A stretch of 55,715 nucleotides of DNA from Bacteroidales bacterium. GTDB taxonomy: Bacteria; Bacteroidota; Bacteroidia; Bacteroidales; UBA10428. Location: positions 1-55,715 of the forward strand of contig JAFGIP010000022.1 in the NCBI GenBank assembly GCA_016929525.1. The letters are read 5' to 3'. The notes below the pieces were generated by a model. It saw only the letters and a program-made list of their open reading frames with translations, ran no database searches and was not told the origin of the DNA. Shown here in pieces: positions 1 to 7,836 of the stretch (its first letter is position 1; each line of letters begins with the position of its first letter). A program made the translations under genes and the position numbers.

Positions 1-894
1 GGCAATAAGGGCATAATTATACATGCCGGGTTGTAATTCAGAACCAAATATTACAATTTCACCATTCCCACGTTCCGGTACTCTCCGGCTAAGGATCTGC
101 TTCCCCTGCAGGTCGTAAACATAAAACACTGCGTTCTCTGTATCAGATGGTAAAAAGTACGGAATGGTTGTGTCCTCGTTAAAAGGATTGGGCCGGTTTT
201 GTCCTATACCTGCTTTCTGAGTTGGATCCGGCAGGTTATCTGAAGACATGTTTTTATTTTCCTTTTCCTTGGATTCAAGTTGTTCCACTTTCTTTTCCAG
301 TTCCTGCAGAGCTCCTGCCAATATGGGAATTAATCCTGTATAGTCAACTGCATACAAAGAAGTAGTGCTGTCATAATGTACCAGTTCGGGTAAAATTTCA
401 AGCAGGTCCTGGGCAATAAAACCATAGCGGTTAGTCAGGAGCGATTGGTCAGAGATATTTCTGTCATGTTCCGATCCGCTGCCCGATACATCATAATCAT
501 ACCTGTAAGGTTTTAATTTCTTTACTTTTTCCAGTGGTTCCTTTACTGACTCTTCGTTTTTCTTGAGTCTTTCGTCGGAATAATTCAGACTTACATAATA
601 AGTGATATAATCGAAGTAGCCTCTTTGAACATAGCTATAACCCCAAAATTTATTTGAAAGACCAAGCATCCCAATATTATCCGTTCCGGGGTACACACAT
701 GGGTGTTGATATGTCCAGCTTACATAAAACGGAACAGGATTATTACAACTCGTGCAGCTGAATGTGGTTTTGTTACCGTCAATATGTAATCTGGAAGTCG
801 GGCTATTTGTCCCGAGACCGATGTATCCGTTTGAAAGCATTTTGATCTGGGCGTGCAGATCATGAGTAAACACAATGAAAAACAATGCTAACAT
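1..894 (-). CDS. T9SS-sorted protein with S74 tail-fibre chaperone domain (3' end outside window; 5' end frameshifted)
   Basis: Reading is open on the minus strand from 894 to the window edge, so the C-terminus is truncated. After a hydrophobic stretch (LALFFIVFTHDLHAQ) comes a short repeat-like segment (NGYIGLGTNSPTSRLHIDGN) typical of phage-tail-like Bacteroidota surface proteins. Next is an S74 intramolecular-chaperone-type domain (SDERLKKN, then KKLKPYRYDY and RYGFIAQDLLEILPELV), a coiled-coil Glu/Lys linker, and the start of a T9SS type A sorting domain (NRPNPFNEDTTIPYFLP, then LQPGMYNYALIA). The product is probably exported and delivered to the cell surface by T9SS. The first in-frame ATG is at 894. 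A better start at 934 (MKRLATP...) is out of frame because of seven G at 912-918; with six it would give a complete signal peptide. Function unknown; domain calls are firm. Confidence 0.8.
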   Translation of the reverse strand, partial: MLALFFIVFTHDLHAQIKMLSNGYIGLGTNSPTSRLHIDGNKTTFSCTSCNNPVPFYVSWTYQHPCVYPGTDNIGMLGLSNKFWGYSYVQRGYFDYITYYVSLNYSDERLKKNEESVKEPLEKVKKLKPYRYDYDVSGSGSEHDRNISDQSLLTNRYGFIAQDLLEILPELVHYDSTTSLYAVDYTGLIPILAGALQELEKKVEQLESKEKENKNMSSDNLPDPTQKAGIGQNRPNPFNEDTTIPYFLPSDTENAVFYVYDLQGKQILSRRVPERGNGEIVIFGSELQPGMYNYALIA

Positions 895-1346
895 TAATGT
901 CAGCAATCCGTGGGGGGGTAGCTAAACGTTTCATTTTAAGTGATTTGTAAGTTAATATTCAGGTTTATTGTTAATTGCCGTAACAGTTTCAGGTGTATTC
1001 ATATATATGTTCCACTAACAGGTAAAATGTCACCGGAATTTTTGAAATTTAGAATGAGTTTAAATAATCTCTGTCTATAAAAATCCTGGTACCCTGAACC
1101 TAAGAAGTACTTTGGAAAGGTTATCATTATCAACCAGACTCTTATCAGGTTCAGATGACTAAAATTAAAATGATAACATAGAAACATTAATAACCCGCAT
1201 TTGAAAAATTTTCGTTCAGTTCAAGTGAAAATTGTGTGTAAAGGAATACTGAGGAACCAGGAAGCGAAGCGGCTTTGGTTCCGCATGAAAACAATTTTCA
1301 CGTAGAAACTTAGAAAATTATTCACCAGCGGAGACTTTTCTTTTGT

Positions 1347-1379
1347 AACTTTTCTTTGTATGGCTGACAAAGAAAAGTT
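1347..1379. repeat. 13-bp perfect inverted repeat
   Basis: AACTTTTCTTTGT (1347-1359) and ACAAAGAAAAGTT (1367-1379) are perfect reverse complements around a seven-base ATGGCTG loop. No gene ends close enough on either strand to make this an obvious terminator, although the flanks are AT-rich. Confidence 0.7.
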
Positions 1380-1527
1380 TATTACTAACCTCTGTATACT
1401 GCTTCACGGTTTAAGGGAATCTGAATTTTATTATGCAATAAAAAGAAGAATAATAAATTGCGCACCATGTAAGGCTAATTTATGAATGATGACAGCAGTT
1501 GGTGCGTTTTTAATATATCATCCAAAT

Positions 1528-1575
1528 CCACAGGCTTCGCCTGTGGCTATTATTATTTAAGTCCTTCGGACTTAA
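1528..1575. repeat. Tandem TTC-loop hairpins
   Basis: Two 8-bp perfect hairpins lie 10 bases apart. The first is CCACAGGC/GCCTGTGG with loop TTC (1528-1546); the second is TTAAGTCC/GGACTTAA with loop TTC (1557-1575). Both put TTCG at the loop, a very stable tetraloop-like arrangement. They look like REP-type intergenic elements rather than terminators, because neither is followed by a T-run. Confidence 0.65.
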
Positions 1576-1622
1576 CAAAGTTTAGATATTGTGAATAGGA
1601 AAAGTATGAGTTGGAGTGCCTT

Positions 1623-1660
1623 CCTGCCGGTTTAACTGCCGTTAAAGGCAGTCAGGCAGG
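1623..1660. repeat. Nested inverted repeat with CCTGCC/GGCAGG arms
   Basis: Outer arms CCTGCC (1623-1628) and GGCAGG (1655-1660) enclose inner arms ACTGCC (1635-1640) and GGCAGT (1647-1652). The same outer arm type recurs at 35280-35330 between trpB and trpA, so the two are probably copies of one repeat family. Confidence 0.55.
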
Positions 1661-1740
1661 TGAGTATTGAAGATAAAAACAGAGTGATCGTTTCGCTCTT
1701 CGCTCTCACACTCTTCCGATAGCTATCGGAACTGTTTTTG

Positions 1741-1813
1741 TGACCCCGGTGGGGCTCGAACCCACGACCCGCAGATTAAGAGTCTGCTGCTCTGCCAACT
1801 GAGCTACGAGGCC
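1741..1813 (-). tRNA. tRNA-Lys (anticodon CTT)
   Basis: The minus-strand sequence folds into a 73-nt cloverleaf. The acceptor stem GGCCTCG pairs with CGGGGTC (with G-U pairs), the D arm has AGCTCAGTTGG, the anticodon stem GCAGA/TCTGC holds loop CTCTTAA with anticodon CTT reading AAG, and the T arm has GGTTCGAGCCC. CCA is not encoded (the next bases are CAA). A promoter box ends only four bases upstream. Confidence 0.96.
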
Positions 1814-1817
1814 GTTG

Positions 1818-1825
1818 CAAAAGTA
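1818..1825 (-). promoter_or_regulatory. Bacteroidota -7 box for tRNA-Lys
   Basis: TACTTTTG on the minus strand fits TAnnTTTG and ends four bases before the mature 5' end, implying almost no 5' leader. I see no matching -33 TTTG at the usual spacing, so this is tentative. Confidence 0.45.
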
Positions 1826-2068
1826 TATAAAATTCATAAAGTTTCGGTTTTTCAAGGTTGGCTTATCTGCGGTATTTATGATATCATTGCCTGGCTGGAA
1901 TTTAAAAATCATGTTATATCAAGAATTACTTAGGATTATTTTTACTATATTGGAGAATAATTTTTTACCTGGTGATTGATTGTAAGTTAGATATGACAGA
2001 ATTTATTCTCAGTTATTGTTTATTTTTAATTAAAAAATCAAAATCTCGTAATTCATAATTCGAAACTA

Positions 2069-3838
2069 ATGAAGAAGCTGTTATTCTTTTTACCTATTAT
2101 TACCATAATCTGCCTGTCTGCATACGCACAGGAACAGACCCCTGAAAAGAAAGTATATCAGTCAAAGGAAGATGAAAGGATTTATGTGAACAAAGACCTG
2201 GGAATTTATCTTTGGTTGTCAACTTCGCCTGATCCTTCATCGGAGAAGCACCGGCTGATCAGTGATACATCCGCAAGATATTCAAACCCGATGTACTTCG
2301 ATACGGAAGGCTATAATACCGTGCGATCACCATGGGCGGTAGATACTGCATCAAAAAAAGCAATATATCCGCCGCAGGATATTATTTTTGAAGTATTCGC
2401 CGATGGTCAGCCCCCAAAAACAAGCCCAAAGTTCGATGCATCAGTAAGCAAGATCATTTCCGGAAACAGATATTATGGCGGAAACCTGAAAATATCATTA
2501 AAATCCATTGATGCTGTCTCAGGAATTGCAAGTCTGAAGTACAGCCTTAACGGTAAGCCAATGAAAGATTATACTGAAGAACTGACCGGGTTTGGAGAAG
2601 GAGAAAATATAATAAAGTATTATGCAACGGATAATGTTGGAAATGTTGAAGAAATAAGTGAGATAAAATTCTATATCGACAATACGCCCCCGATGACAGA
2701 ATATGAGATTGACGGATTGCAAAATGATAATTATGTTTCACCGGATGCAACCATTGTACTTAGTGCTACCGACAGCATTTCAGGTGTCAGTGCAACTTAT
2801 TATTCAATTAATGACGGAACTAAATACAGATATATCAAACCAATCCCGGTTAAGTTAATAAGCAGCAATGAAGGTTATATAAAATTCTATTCAGCAGATA
2901 ATCTTGGTAACGAAGAAAAAACAAGGATTATAGGAGGTAAAGGAGATGCACTGAAAGTTGAAGGAAAAGCTGAAAACGTACTATTTGAATTTTATGTTGA
3001 TAAAGAACCCCCTGAAGTAAGCCTTGAGATTAATGGCGATGCATATACCGGTAAATACAGCTATGTATCAAACCGATCCAAATTTGCGATTAAGGCAGAA
3101 GATTCAAAATCAGGAGTAAATAAAATCTTCTATAGCATAAACTCCACAAATATCGACCAGGAGTACAAAGAGCCATTCTCTCTTGAAAAAGAAGGCCTGC
3201 AATACGTTCGGTTTAAGGCTGATGATTATGTCGGAAATTTCTCCTATGCCCAGACCAAACCTTATTATTGCGATGTTACACCTCCTAAAACCACCATAAA
3301 TGTAGGTTCACCAAAATTCAGTTCGCGAGATACACTTTTTATTTCTGATAAGAGTAAGATCAGCCTTGTATCGTCGGATGGCATATCGGGAGTTGCACAG
3401 ATAGAATATACTGTTAATAGCCAGGAAACAACAAGTTACTCATCGGCTTTTAATATAGACAATCCGGGCTTTAGCACAATCTCATATTATGCAACAGATA
3501 AGTTGAATAACAAAGAAGAAGTAAATAAGTTGAATGTTTATGTCGATATCAGGCCTCCTAAGATCCATTACCATTTTAGTGTTGAATCAATAGGTAATAA
3601 AACTGTCCGCGACGAGATTTATACCATATATCCTACAAATGCAATGCTTTATATTGCAGCTACCGACGATCGGTCTGGTGGTGAACGCCTGGAATATTTC
3701 ATCAATGAGTCAACTACAAGTAAGACTTCCAATCCGATTAAAGGATTGTTGCCGGGGAATTATCTGATCACAGTAAAGGCTTACGATGTATTAGGCAATG
3801 AAAGTGAACAAAAGATAAAATTTGCCATTGAAGAATGA
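2069..3838 (+). CDS. Exported protein with repeated Ig-like (OmpL47-type) domains
   Basis: This 589-residue protein begins with a signal peptide (MKKLLFFLPIITIICLSAYA). From about residue 110 onward it contains roughly five repeats of about 90-100 residues. Each starts near a D-x-x-PP motif (DNTPP, DKEPP, DVTPP, DIRPP) and ends near a YYATDNVGN-type motif (also FYSADNLGN, FKADDYVGN, YYATDKLNN). This matches OmpL47-type or chitobiase C-terminal-like beta-sandwich repeats, which are found in surface or periplasmic proteins. No T9SS sorting domain is visible at the C-terminus. The stop overlaps the start of the next gene (ATGA), so the two are translationally coupled and probably act together in the envelope. 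The molecular role is unknown. Confidence 0.8.
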   Translation: MKKLLFFLPIITIICLSAYAQEQTPEKKVYQSKEDERIYVNKDLGIYLWLSTSPDPSSEKHRLISDTSARYSNPMYFDTEGYNTVRSPWAVDTASKKAIYPPQDIIFEVFADGQPPKTSPKFDASVSKIISGNRYYGGNLKISLKSIDAVSGIASLKYSLNGKPMKDYTEELTGFGEGENIIKYYATDNVGNVEEISEIKFYIDNTPPMTEYEIDGLQNDNYVSPDATIVLSATDSISGVSATYYSINDGTKYRYIKPIPVKLISSNEGYIKFYSADNLGNEEKTRIIGGKGDALKVEGKAENVLFEFYVDKEPPEVSLEINGDAYTGKYSYVSNRSKFAIKAEDSKSGVNKIFYSINSTNIDQEYKEPFSLEKEGLQYVRFKADDYVGNFSYAQTKPYYCDVTPPKTTINVGSPKFSSRDTLFISDKSKISLVSSDGISGVAQIEYTVNSQETTSYSSAFNIDNPGFSTISYYATDKLNNKEEVNKLNVYVDIRPPKIHYHFSVESIGNKTVRDEIYTIYPTNAMLYIAATDDRSGGERLEYFINESTTSKTSNPIKGLLPGNYLITVKAYDVLGNESEQKIKFAIEE

Positions 3839-4347
3839 AATGTCGATCTTTTATCATCATAGCGCTGTTATGTGCTGTTATCTTTAACTTATCAGCACAG
3901 GAAGAAAAATATATCGGGTTGTTTGTGTATAATTTTACCAAGTACTTCAATTGGCCGGAAAGTATGAAGAAGGGTGATTTTGTTATGCAGGTTATTGGTC
4001 ATAAATCGGTTTATGATGAACTTGTAAGACTTACTGCAGGGAAGAAGATCGGAAACCAGAATATAGTAGTTAAACATCTTACCTCTATTGAAGAACTAAG
4101 AAGAAGTCATATAATATTCATCGGGCACTGGCAAAGCAAGTATTTACAGGATGTTCTAAATTCTGTTGGTAACTACCCTGTTCTTATTATAACAGAGATG
4201 GAAGGGATGCTCGATCAGGGATCGGCAATAAATTTCATAATCCGAGACGGTACCATCAAATTTGAAATGAGTACTTCCAATGTTATTAAACACCAGCTTA
4301 AGACCGATCCGCGGATAAGAGAGCTTGCATATAAGGTTGTTGACTGA
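3835..4347 (+). CDS. YfiR/HmsC-like periplasmic protein (DUF4154 family)
   Basis: This 170-residue protein has an N-terminal signal peptide ending near LSAQ. It then shows the YfiR pattern KYIGLFVYNFTKYFNWPE, with a later VIGHKSVYDELVRLT and an IIFIGHWQSKYL segment. YfiR proteins of Proteobacteria are periplasmic and restrain a diguanylate cyclase; in Bacteroidota family members often sit beside sensor kinases or large Ig-repeat proteins. The C-terminus (INFIIRDGTIKFEMSTSNVIKHQLK) is the family's usual ending. It overlaps the preceding Ig-repeat gene by four bases, so it is probably its partner. There is no diguanylate cyclase next to it, so the classical YfiBNR circuit is not shown here. Confidence 0.85.
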   Translation: MKCRSFIIIALLCAVIFNLSAQEEKYIGLFVYNFTKYFNWPESMKKGDFVMQVIGHKSVYDELVRLTAGKKIGNQNIVVKHLTSIEELRRSHIIFIGHWQSKYLQDVLNSVGNYPVLIITEMEGMLDQGSAINFIIRDGTIKFEMSTSNVIKHQLKTDPRIRELAYKVVD

Positions 4348-4368
4348 TCAATTTTCAGAGTGAATATT

Positions 4369-5655
4369 CTATTTCTTCCCGGAAACAATAGTGGTGAAAC
4401 CTGTATAAGGATATAATACTTTTGGGATATTGATAACTTCCTCAGTCTGATTATTTTCCAGTAAGGCTGCTACAACGCGGGGCAGTGCCAGGGCACTTCC
4501 GTTAAGAGTATGGGCCAGCAAGGGTTTTTTAGTGTTTTTGTCACGATAACGAAGTTTAAGCCTGCTCGACTGGAATGATTCGAAATTTGATACAGAACTA
4601 ACTTCAAGCCATTTTTTCTGTGCAGCAGAATAAACTTCAAAATCATAAGTCAGAGCCGATGTAAAACTCATATCACCTCCGCACAACTTAACGATCCGGT
4701 AAGGTAATTCGAGTTTTTTCAGCAGCCCTTCAACATGAGAAACCATCTCTTCAAGAGTGTTGTATGACAAATCGGGATGCTGTACCTGCACGATCTCCAC
4801 CTTGTCAAACTGATGTAAACGATTCAGTCCCCGTACATCTTTCCCGTACGAACCCGCCTCACGGCGAAAACATGGTGTATAAGCCGTATTTTTAATGGGC
4901 AGTTCGTCCTCATCAACAATTACATCGCGGTAAATATTGGTGACAGGCACTTCTGCTGTTGGTATCAGATAAAAATTATCAATGGTTACATGATACATCT
5001 GTCCTTCCTTATCAGGTAACTGACCTGTTCCAAAGCCTGAGTCTTCATTAACCATTAATGGCGGCAGAAATTCCTCATAGCCTGCGCTTCTGTTTTCATC
5101 CAGAAAAAAATTGATCAAAGCACGCTGTAACTTTGCCCCATCCCCCCGGTATACCGGAAAACCTGACCCGGTAATTTTATTCCCAAGCTCAAAATCGATA
5201 AGATTATATTTTGCAGCCAAATCCCAATGTGCCAAAGCACCTTTATCTAATTCGGGGATTCTCCCTCCAGATCTTATCTCCTCATTATCTTCAGATGATC
5301 TGCCTGTCGGTACGGTCTCATGCGGTAAATTTGGAAGCTGAACCAAAAGTTCATCCAGAGCCAGGATTGAATCACTCAGTTTTTGATTAAGTTGTTTTAT
5401 TTCTTCCTTAATAATTCCTGTTTTCTCTTTAGCATTGTTAGCTTCTCCGGTCTTGCCCTGCCTGAACAGCATCCCTATCTCCTTGGATATTGTGTTCATT
5501 TCATTCTGCTTCGAGTCTGCTTCACCCTGTAACCGGCGACGATCCTGATCAGCTTTTAGAATCTTTTCAATAATTTTAGCAGCATCGAAATTTTTTATCT
5601 TAAGCCGTTCAATGACTTTTTCGGAATTATCTCTTATTTGGTTGATGGTTAACAT
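4369..5655 (-). CDS. serS: Seryl-tRNA synthetase
   Basis: A class II aminoacyl-tRNA synthetase that charges tRNA-Ser (and tRNA-Sec where present) in the cytoplasm. The N-terminal coiled-coil arm (residues about 30-100, Lys/Glu-rich) is followed by the catalytic core. Motif 2 is seen as CFRREAGSYGKDVRGLNRLHQF and motif 3 as NGSALALPRVVAALLENNQ, with the TAEVPVTN serine-pocket signature in between. I chose the ATG at 5655 (MLTINQIRDN, 428 residues). A longer frame to 5685 is open, but its extra ten codons lie inside the rpmA terminator hairpin. The gene converges with the YfiR-like gene (21-base gap) and follows rpmA on the same strand, separated by that terminator. Confidence 0.97.
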   Translation of the reverse strand: MLTINQIRDNSEKVIERLKIKNFDAAKIIEKILKADQDRRRLQGEADSKQNEMNTISKEIGMLFRQGKTGEANNAKEKTGIIKEEIKQLNQKLSDSILALDELLVQLPNLPHETVPTGRSSEDNEEIRSGGRIPELDKGALAHWDLAAKYNLIDFELGNKITGSGFPVYRGDGAKLQRALINFFLDENRSAGYEEFLPPLMVNEDSGFGTGQLPDKEGQMYHVTIDNFYLIPTAEVPVTNIYRDVIVDEDELPIKNTAYTPCFRREAGSYGKDVRGLNRLHQFDKVEIVQVQHPDLSYNTLEEMVSHVEGLLKKLELPYRIVKLCGGDMSFTSALTYDFEVYSAAQKKWLEVSSVSNFESFQSSRLKLRYRDKNTKKPLLAHTLNGSALALPRVVAALLENNQTEEVINIPKVLYPYTGFTTIVSGKK

Positions 5656-5667
5656 ATACGTTTTATT

Positions 5668-5712
5668 AAAAAAAATCTCCTGCAATTTACCAATTGTAAA
5701 TCTACAGGAGAT
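5668..5712 (-). terminator. Rho-independent terminator of rplU-rpmA
   Basis: On the minus strand an outer 8-bp stem (ATCTCCTG/CAGGAGAT, 5675-5682 and 5705-5712) and an inner ATTTAC/GTAAAT stem are followed by eight T (5668-5675). It ends the ribosomal-protein operon and shows that serS has its own transcription start. Confidence 0.88.
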
Positions 5713-5735
5713 CAGAATATCATTAAAATATTTTA

Positions 5736-5996
5736 TTATTCAGCGGGGGGAAGTACTGAAACATAGGATTTATTGTTCCTTCTTTTTTTGAATTCGACGG
5801 TACCATCAATAAGAGCGTATATAGAATGGTCTTTCCCAATACCGACATTTTTCCCGGGATGATGCTGTGTCCCTCTCTGACGAACAATAATATTTCCGGC
5901 CTTTGCCAGCTGACCTCCGTAAACTTTTACTCCTAATCGTTTACTTTCTGATTCGCGTCCGTTCCTGGAACTACCGGCTCCTTTTTTGTGTGCCAT
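5736..5996 (-). CDS. rpmA: Ribosomal protein L27
   Basis: The 86-residue protein begins [20 protein letters not shown], the invariant L27 N-terminus that reaches toward the peptidyl-transferase centre of the 50S subunit. It continues with [22 protein letters not shown] and [17 protein letters not shown]. There is no cleavable N-terminal extension of the Firmicutes type. It follows rplU by 24 bases, the usual L21-L27 operon order, and is closed by the terminator at 5668-5712. Confidence 0.98.
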   Translation of the reverse strand: MAHKKGAGSSRNGRESESKRLGVKVYGGQLAKAGNIIVRQRGTQHHPGKNVGIGKDHSIYALIDGTVEFKKRRNNKSYVSVLPPAE

Positions 5997-6020
5997 CTCT
6001 AAATATTTAAAATTCCTTTA

Positions 6021-6671
6021 CTATTTGTCCGATTTTTTATCGGTTGTATTATCTTTTTTTTGTGCAGCTTTTTTTGTTGTTTTCTTTTCGGCTGTCGGGC
6101 TTACTTTCTTTGTCGCTGAAGCTTTTTTTGCGGTACTTTCTTTCTTTGCTGCAGGTGTTGCTTTTGGTTTTGCTGCAGGTTTCTTCGCTGCAGGTTTCGC
6201 TTTAGCTTCAGTTTTTACTGCAGCTTCCTCCTTAGCAGTTGTAGCTTTGGGTTTTGCTGATGTTTCTTTTTTTGGTGCCGCTTCTTTCTTTGCTGCAGGT
6301 TTTTCTGCTTTCGCCGCAGGAGCTGAAGCTTTCTTAGCTTCTGGAGCTGCTTTCTTTTGTCCTGCTGCAATATTCTCAATTAGCAATTCGGTTATAAATT
6401 GTCTGTGGCCATTCAGAACCTTATATCCTTTTCTTCTTTTTTTCTTAAAAACTTTTACCTTGTCCGATTTTAAATGAGAAACAATTTTTGCAGTAACAAT
6501 CATATCTTTTACTATGGGGGTTCCTACTTTAACTTTTCCGTTGTCATCGATAAGTAATATCTGGTCAAATTCAACCTTACTGCCTTCTTCTCCTTCAAGT
6601 CTGTGTACAAAGATCTTTTTATCTTTTTCTACTTTGAATTGCTGGCCTGCTATGTCAACTATTGCGTACAT
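6021..6671 (-). CDS. rplU: Ribosomal protein L21 with long Lys/Ala-rich C-terminal tail
   Basis: Residues 1 to about 103 are a normal L21 (MYAIVDIAGQQFKVEKDKKI, then KRRKGYKVLNGHRQFITELL), a 50S protein that binds 23S rRNA. The usual family length is just over 100 residues, but this protein runs to 216 because of an extra tail of about 110 residues. The tail is almost entirely Lys, Ala, Pro, Glu and Thr (KKAAPEAKK, KPAAKKEAAPKK, KKVSPTAEKK) and resembles histone H1-like or intrinsically disordered tails. The second of two adjacent ATG codons (6671) is preferred because L21 normally begins MYAIV. It leads the operon with rpmA and has a clear upstream promoter. Confidence 0.95.
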   Translation of the reverse strand: MYAIVDIAGQQFKVEKDKKIFVHRLEGEEGSKVEFDQILLIDDNGKVKVGTPIVKDMIVTAKIVSHLKSDKVKVFKKKRRKGYKVLNGHRQFITELLIENIAAGQKKAAPEAKKASAPAAKAEKPAAKKEAAPKKETSAKPKATTAKEEAAVKTEAKAKPAAKKPAAKPKATPAAKKESTAKKASATKKVSPTAEKKTTKKAAQKKDNTTDKKSDK

Positions 6672-6711
6672 CAATTTAATGTTATTTAAACCATTCTGAA
6701 ACTTGGGAGTG

Positions 6712-6740
6712 CAAAAATATAAAAATTAATTGAACCACAA
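6712..6740 (-). promoter_or_regulatory. Promoter of rplU-rpmA
   Basis: On the minus strand TTG (6738-6740) is followed after 18 bases by TATTTTTG (6712-6719), matching the Bacteroidota primary-sigma consensus TTTG-N19-TAnnTTTG. Confidence 0.65.
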
Positions 6741-6938
6741 CATCTAAAGCAAAATAAATTAAAATGCAGTCAATAAGTTTTTTAAAAGAAAATCGCTGAA
6801 TTTAAATAATGCATGAACTCAGTATTTACAATATAAATCTAAATTCTGAAATTCCGGGTGTAACAAAAAAATATGACTCATATATTCTTGCATTTTCATA
6901 TTACTTCTTCAGTAAGGTTTCACTCTGACAGATTTCAC

Positions 6939-6946
6939 TATATTTG
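6939..6946 (+). promoter_or_regulatory. -7 box for the bifunctional nuclease gene
   Basis: TATATTTG is an exact TAnnTTTG match. A longer open frame with a TTG codon at 6944 begins inside this box, which argues that translation starts further down, at 6992. Confidence 0.5.
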
Positions 6947-6991
6947 TACCAGCATAATTTACCCATACAGCCTAAAGAAGAGTTAATTCTC

Positions 6992-7603
6992 ATGAGTAAG
7001 ATCAGGTTAAACGTATTAGGAATTTCTTATAGTCAGACACAAACGGGAGCTTACGCATTGGTTTTAGCCGAAGAGAATGGAAAAAGAAGAATTCCTATTA
7101 TTGTAGGTGGATTCGAAGCACAGGCTATTGCGATCCAGTTAGAAGGATTAAAACCTCCAAGACCACTTACCCATGACTTGTTTTATAACTTCGCAAGAAT
7201 ATTTAATATCGAACTGGAGGAAGTTACTATTCATAAACTTGAAGAAGGGGTTTTTCATTCGAAGCTTACCTGCAACAGCGGGAAAGAAACTGTCGAAATT
7301 GACACACGTACCTCCGATGCTATTGCTTTAGCACTTCGGTTTAAATGCCCGATATTTACAACCCCTGATATTATCGACAGAGCTGGTATTATCCTTGATT
7401 TTGAGCAGGAAACAACAGATGAAGAAGACATTGATGAAAGTCTTGAAAAAGAAGTTGAGATCGAAGATGATCTGAAAGAAACCAATCTTTCAAAAATGAA
7501 TCCGGCTGAACTAGAGGAAAGTCTTCAGAAAGCTATTAAAAATGAAGACTACGAACGGGCTTCCAAAATAAGGGATGAATTAAACCGCCGTAAATCAAAT
7601 TAG
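6992..7603 (+). CDS. Bifunctional nuclease family protein (BFN/DUF151) with UvrB/C motif
   Basis: From the ATG at 6992 the 203-residue protein starts MSKIRLNVLGISYSQTQTGA. It carries the DUF151/BFN core (RRIPIIVGGFEAQAIAIQLEG, PPRPLTHDLF, DTRTSDAIALALRF), related to plant and Thermotoga bifunctional nucleases. An acidic linker (about residues 145-165) leads to a C-terminal UvrB/UvrC-type helical hairpin (NPAELEESLQKAIKNEDYE, then RASKIRDEL). This two-part architecture is standard in Bacteroidota, where the in vivo role is not settled. The gene is monocistronic as far as can be seen. Confidence 0.88.
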   Translation: MSKIRLNVLGISYSQTQTGAYALVLAEENGKRRIPIIVGGFEAQAIAIQLEGLKPPRPLTHDLFYNFARIFNIELEEVTIHKLEEGVFHSKLTCNSGKETVEIDTRTSDAIALALRFKCPIFTTPDIIDRAGIILDFEQETTDEEDIDESLEKEVEIEDDLKETNLSKMNPAELEESLQKAIKNEDYERASKIRDELNRRKSN

Positions 7604-7820
7604 TCCGGGGTTCTTCAAATTAGTTCTAAATTATCACCATTCTCAAATACTTTTGAAAAAGCAACGTTCATTCATACAGGATAAAGTTATCTATTCATTG
7701 TTCTTATTTGATGAGAATAATAAGGAAGTACTCATTGATAATTTAATTTATACTAGCTTTACCTTTATATTGAAAGAAGTGTGAATATATTGGAAATTTA
7801 ATAAATTGGGTTCACACTTA

Positions 7821-7828
7821 TAAATTTG
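7821..7828 (+). promoter_or_regulatory. -7 box for the hybrid histidine kinase
   Basis: TAAATTTG, an exact TAnnTTTG, lies nine bases before the ATG at 7837. That would give a very short 5' leader. No good -33 element is seen. Confidence 0.4.
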
Positions 7829-7836
7829 CATTTCAA

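Larger units (their letters stand above)
895..1740. other. Gene-less, palindrome-rich intergenic region
   Basis: No convincing gene lies in this stretch of more than 800 bases; the only open frame (62 codons, minus strand) resembles nothing and lacks coding character. It holds at least five inverted repeats: a 13-bp perfect one at 1347-1379, two TTC-loop hairpins at 1528-1546 and 1557-1575, a nested CCTGCC/GGCAGG element at 1623-1660, and a perfect 14-bp palindrome (CCGATAGCTATCGG) near 1716-1729. This resembles a collecting point for small intergenic repeats. Confidence 0.6.
6672..6991. other. Divergent intergenic region between rplU and the bifunctional nuclease
   Basis: This AT-rich gap of 320 bases holds the rplU promoter on the minus strand (6712-6740) and a plus-strand TATATTTG box (6939-6946) for the downstream gene. 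I see no RNA structure or additional gene. Confidence 0.6.

Noticed and set aside
1706-1912. 68-codon minus-strand open frame
   Set aside because: It runs straight through tRNA-Lys; the apparent peptide is a translation of the tRNA.
5656-5685. Ten-codon N-terminal extension of serS
   Set aside because: It lies in the rpmA terminator hairpin, and the family starts with MLTINQIR-type sequences.
5986-6477. 163-codon plus-strand frame rich in Ala and Phe
   Set aside because: It is the antisense of the Lys/Ala-rich tail of rplU; the composition is a by-product of that repeat.
4369-6671. serS-rpmA-rplU as one operon
   Set aside because: The strong terminator at 5668-5712 between rpmA and serS argues against routine co-transcription.
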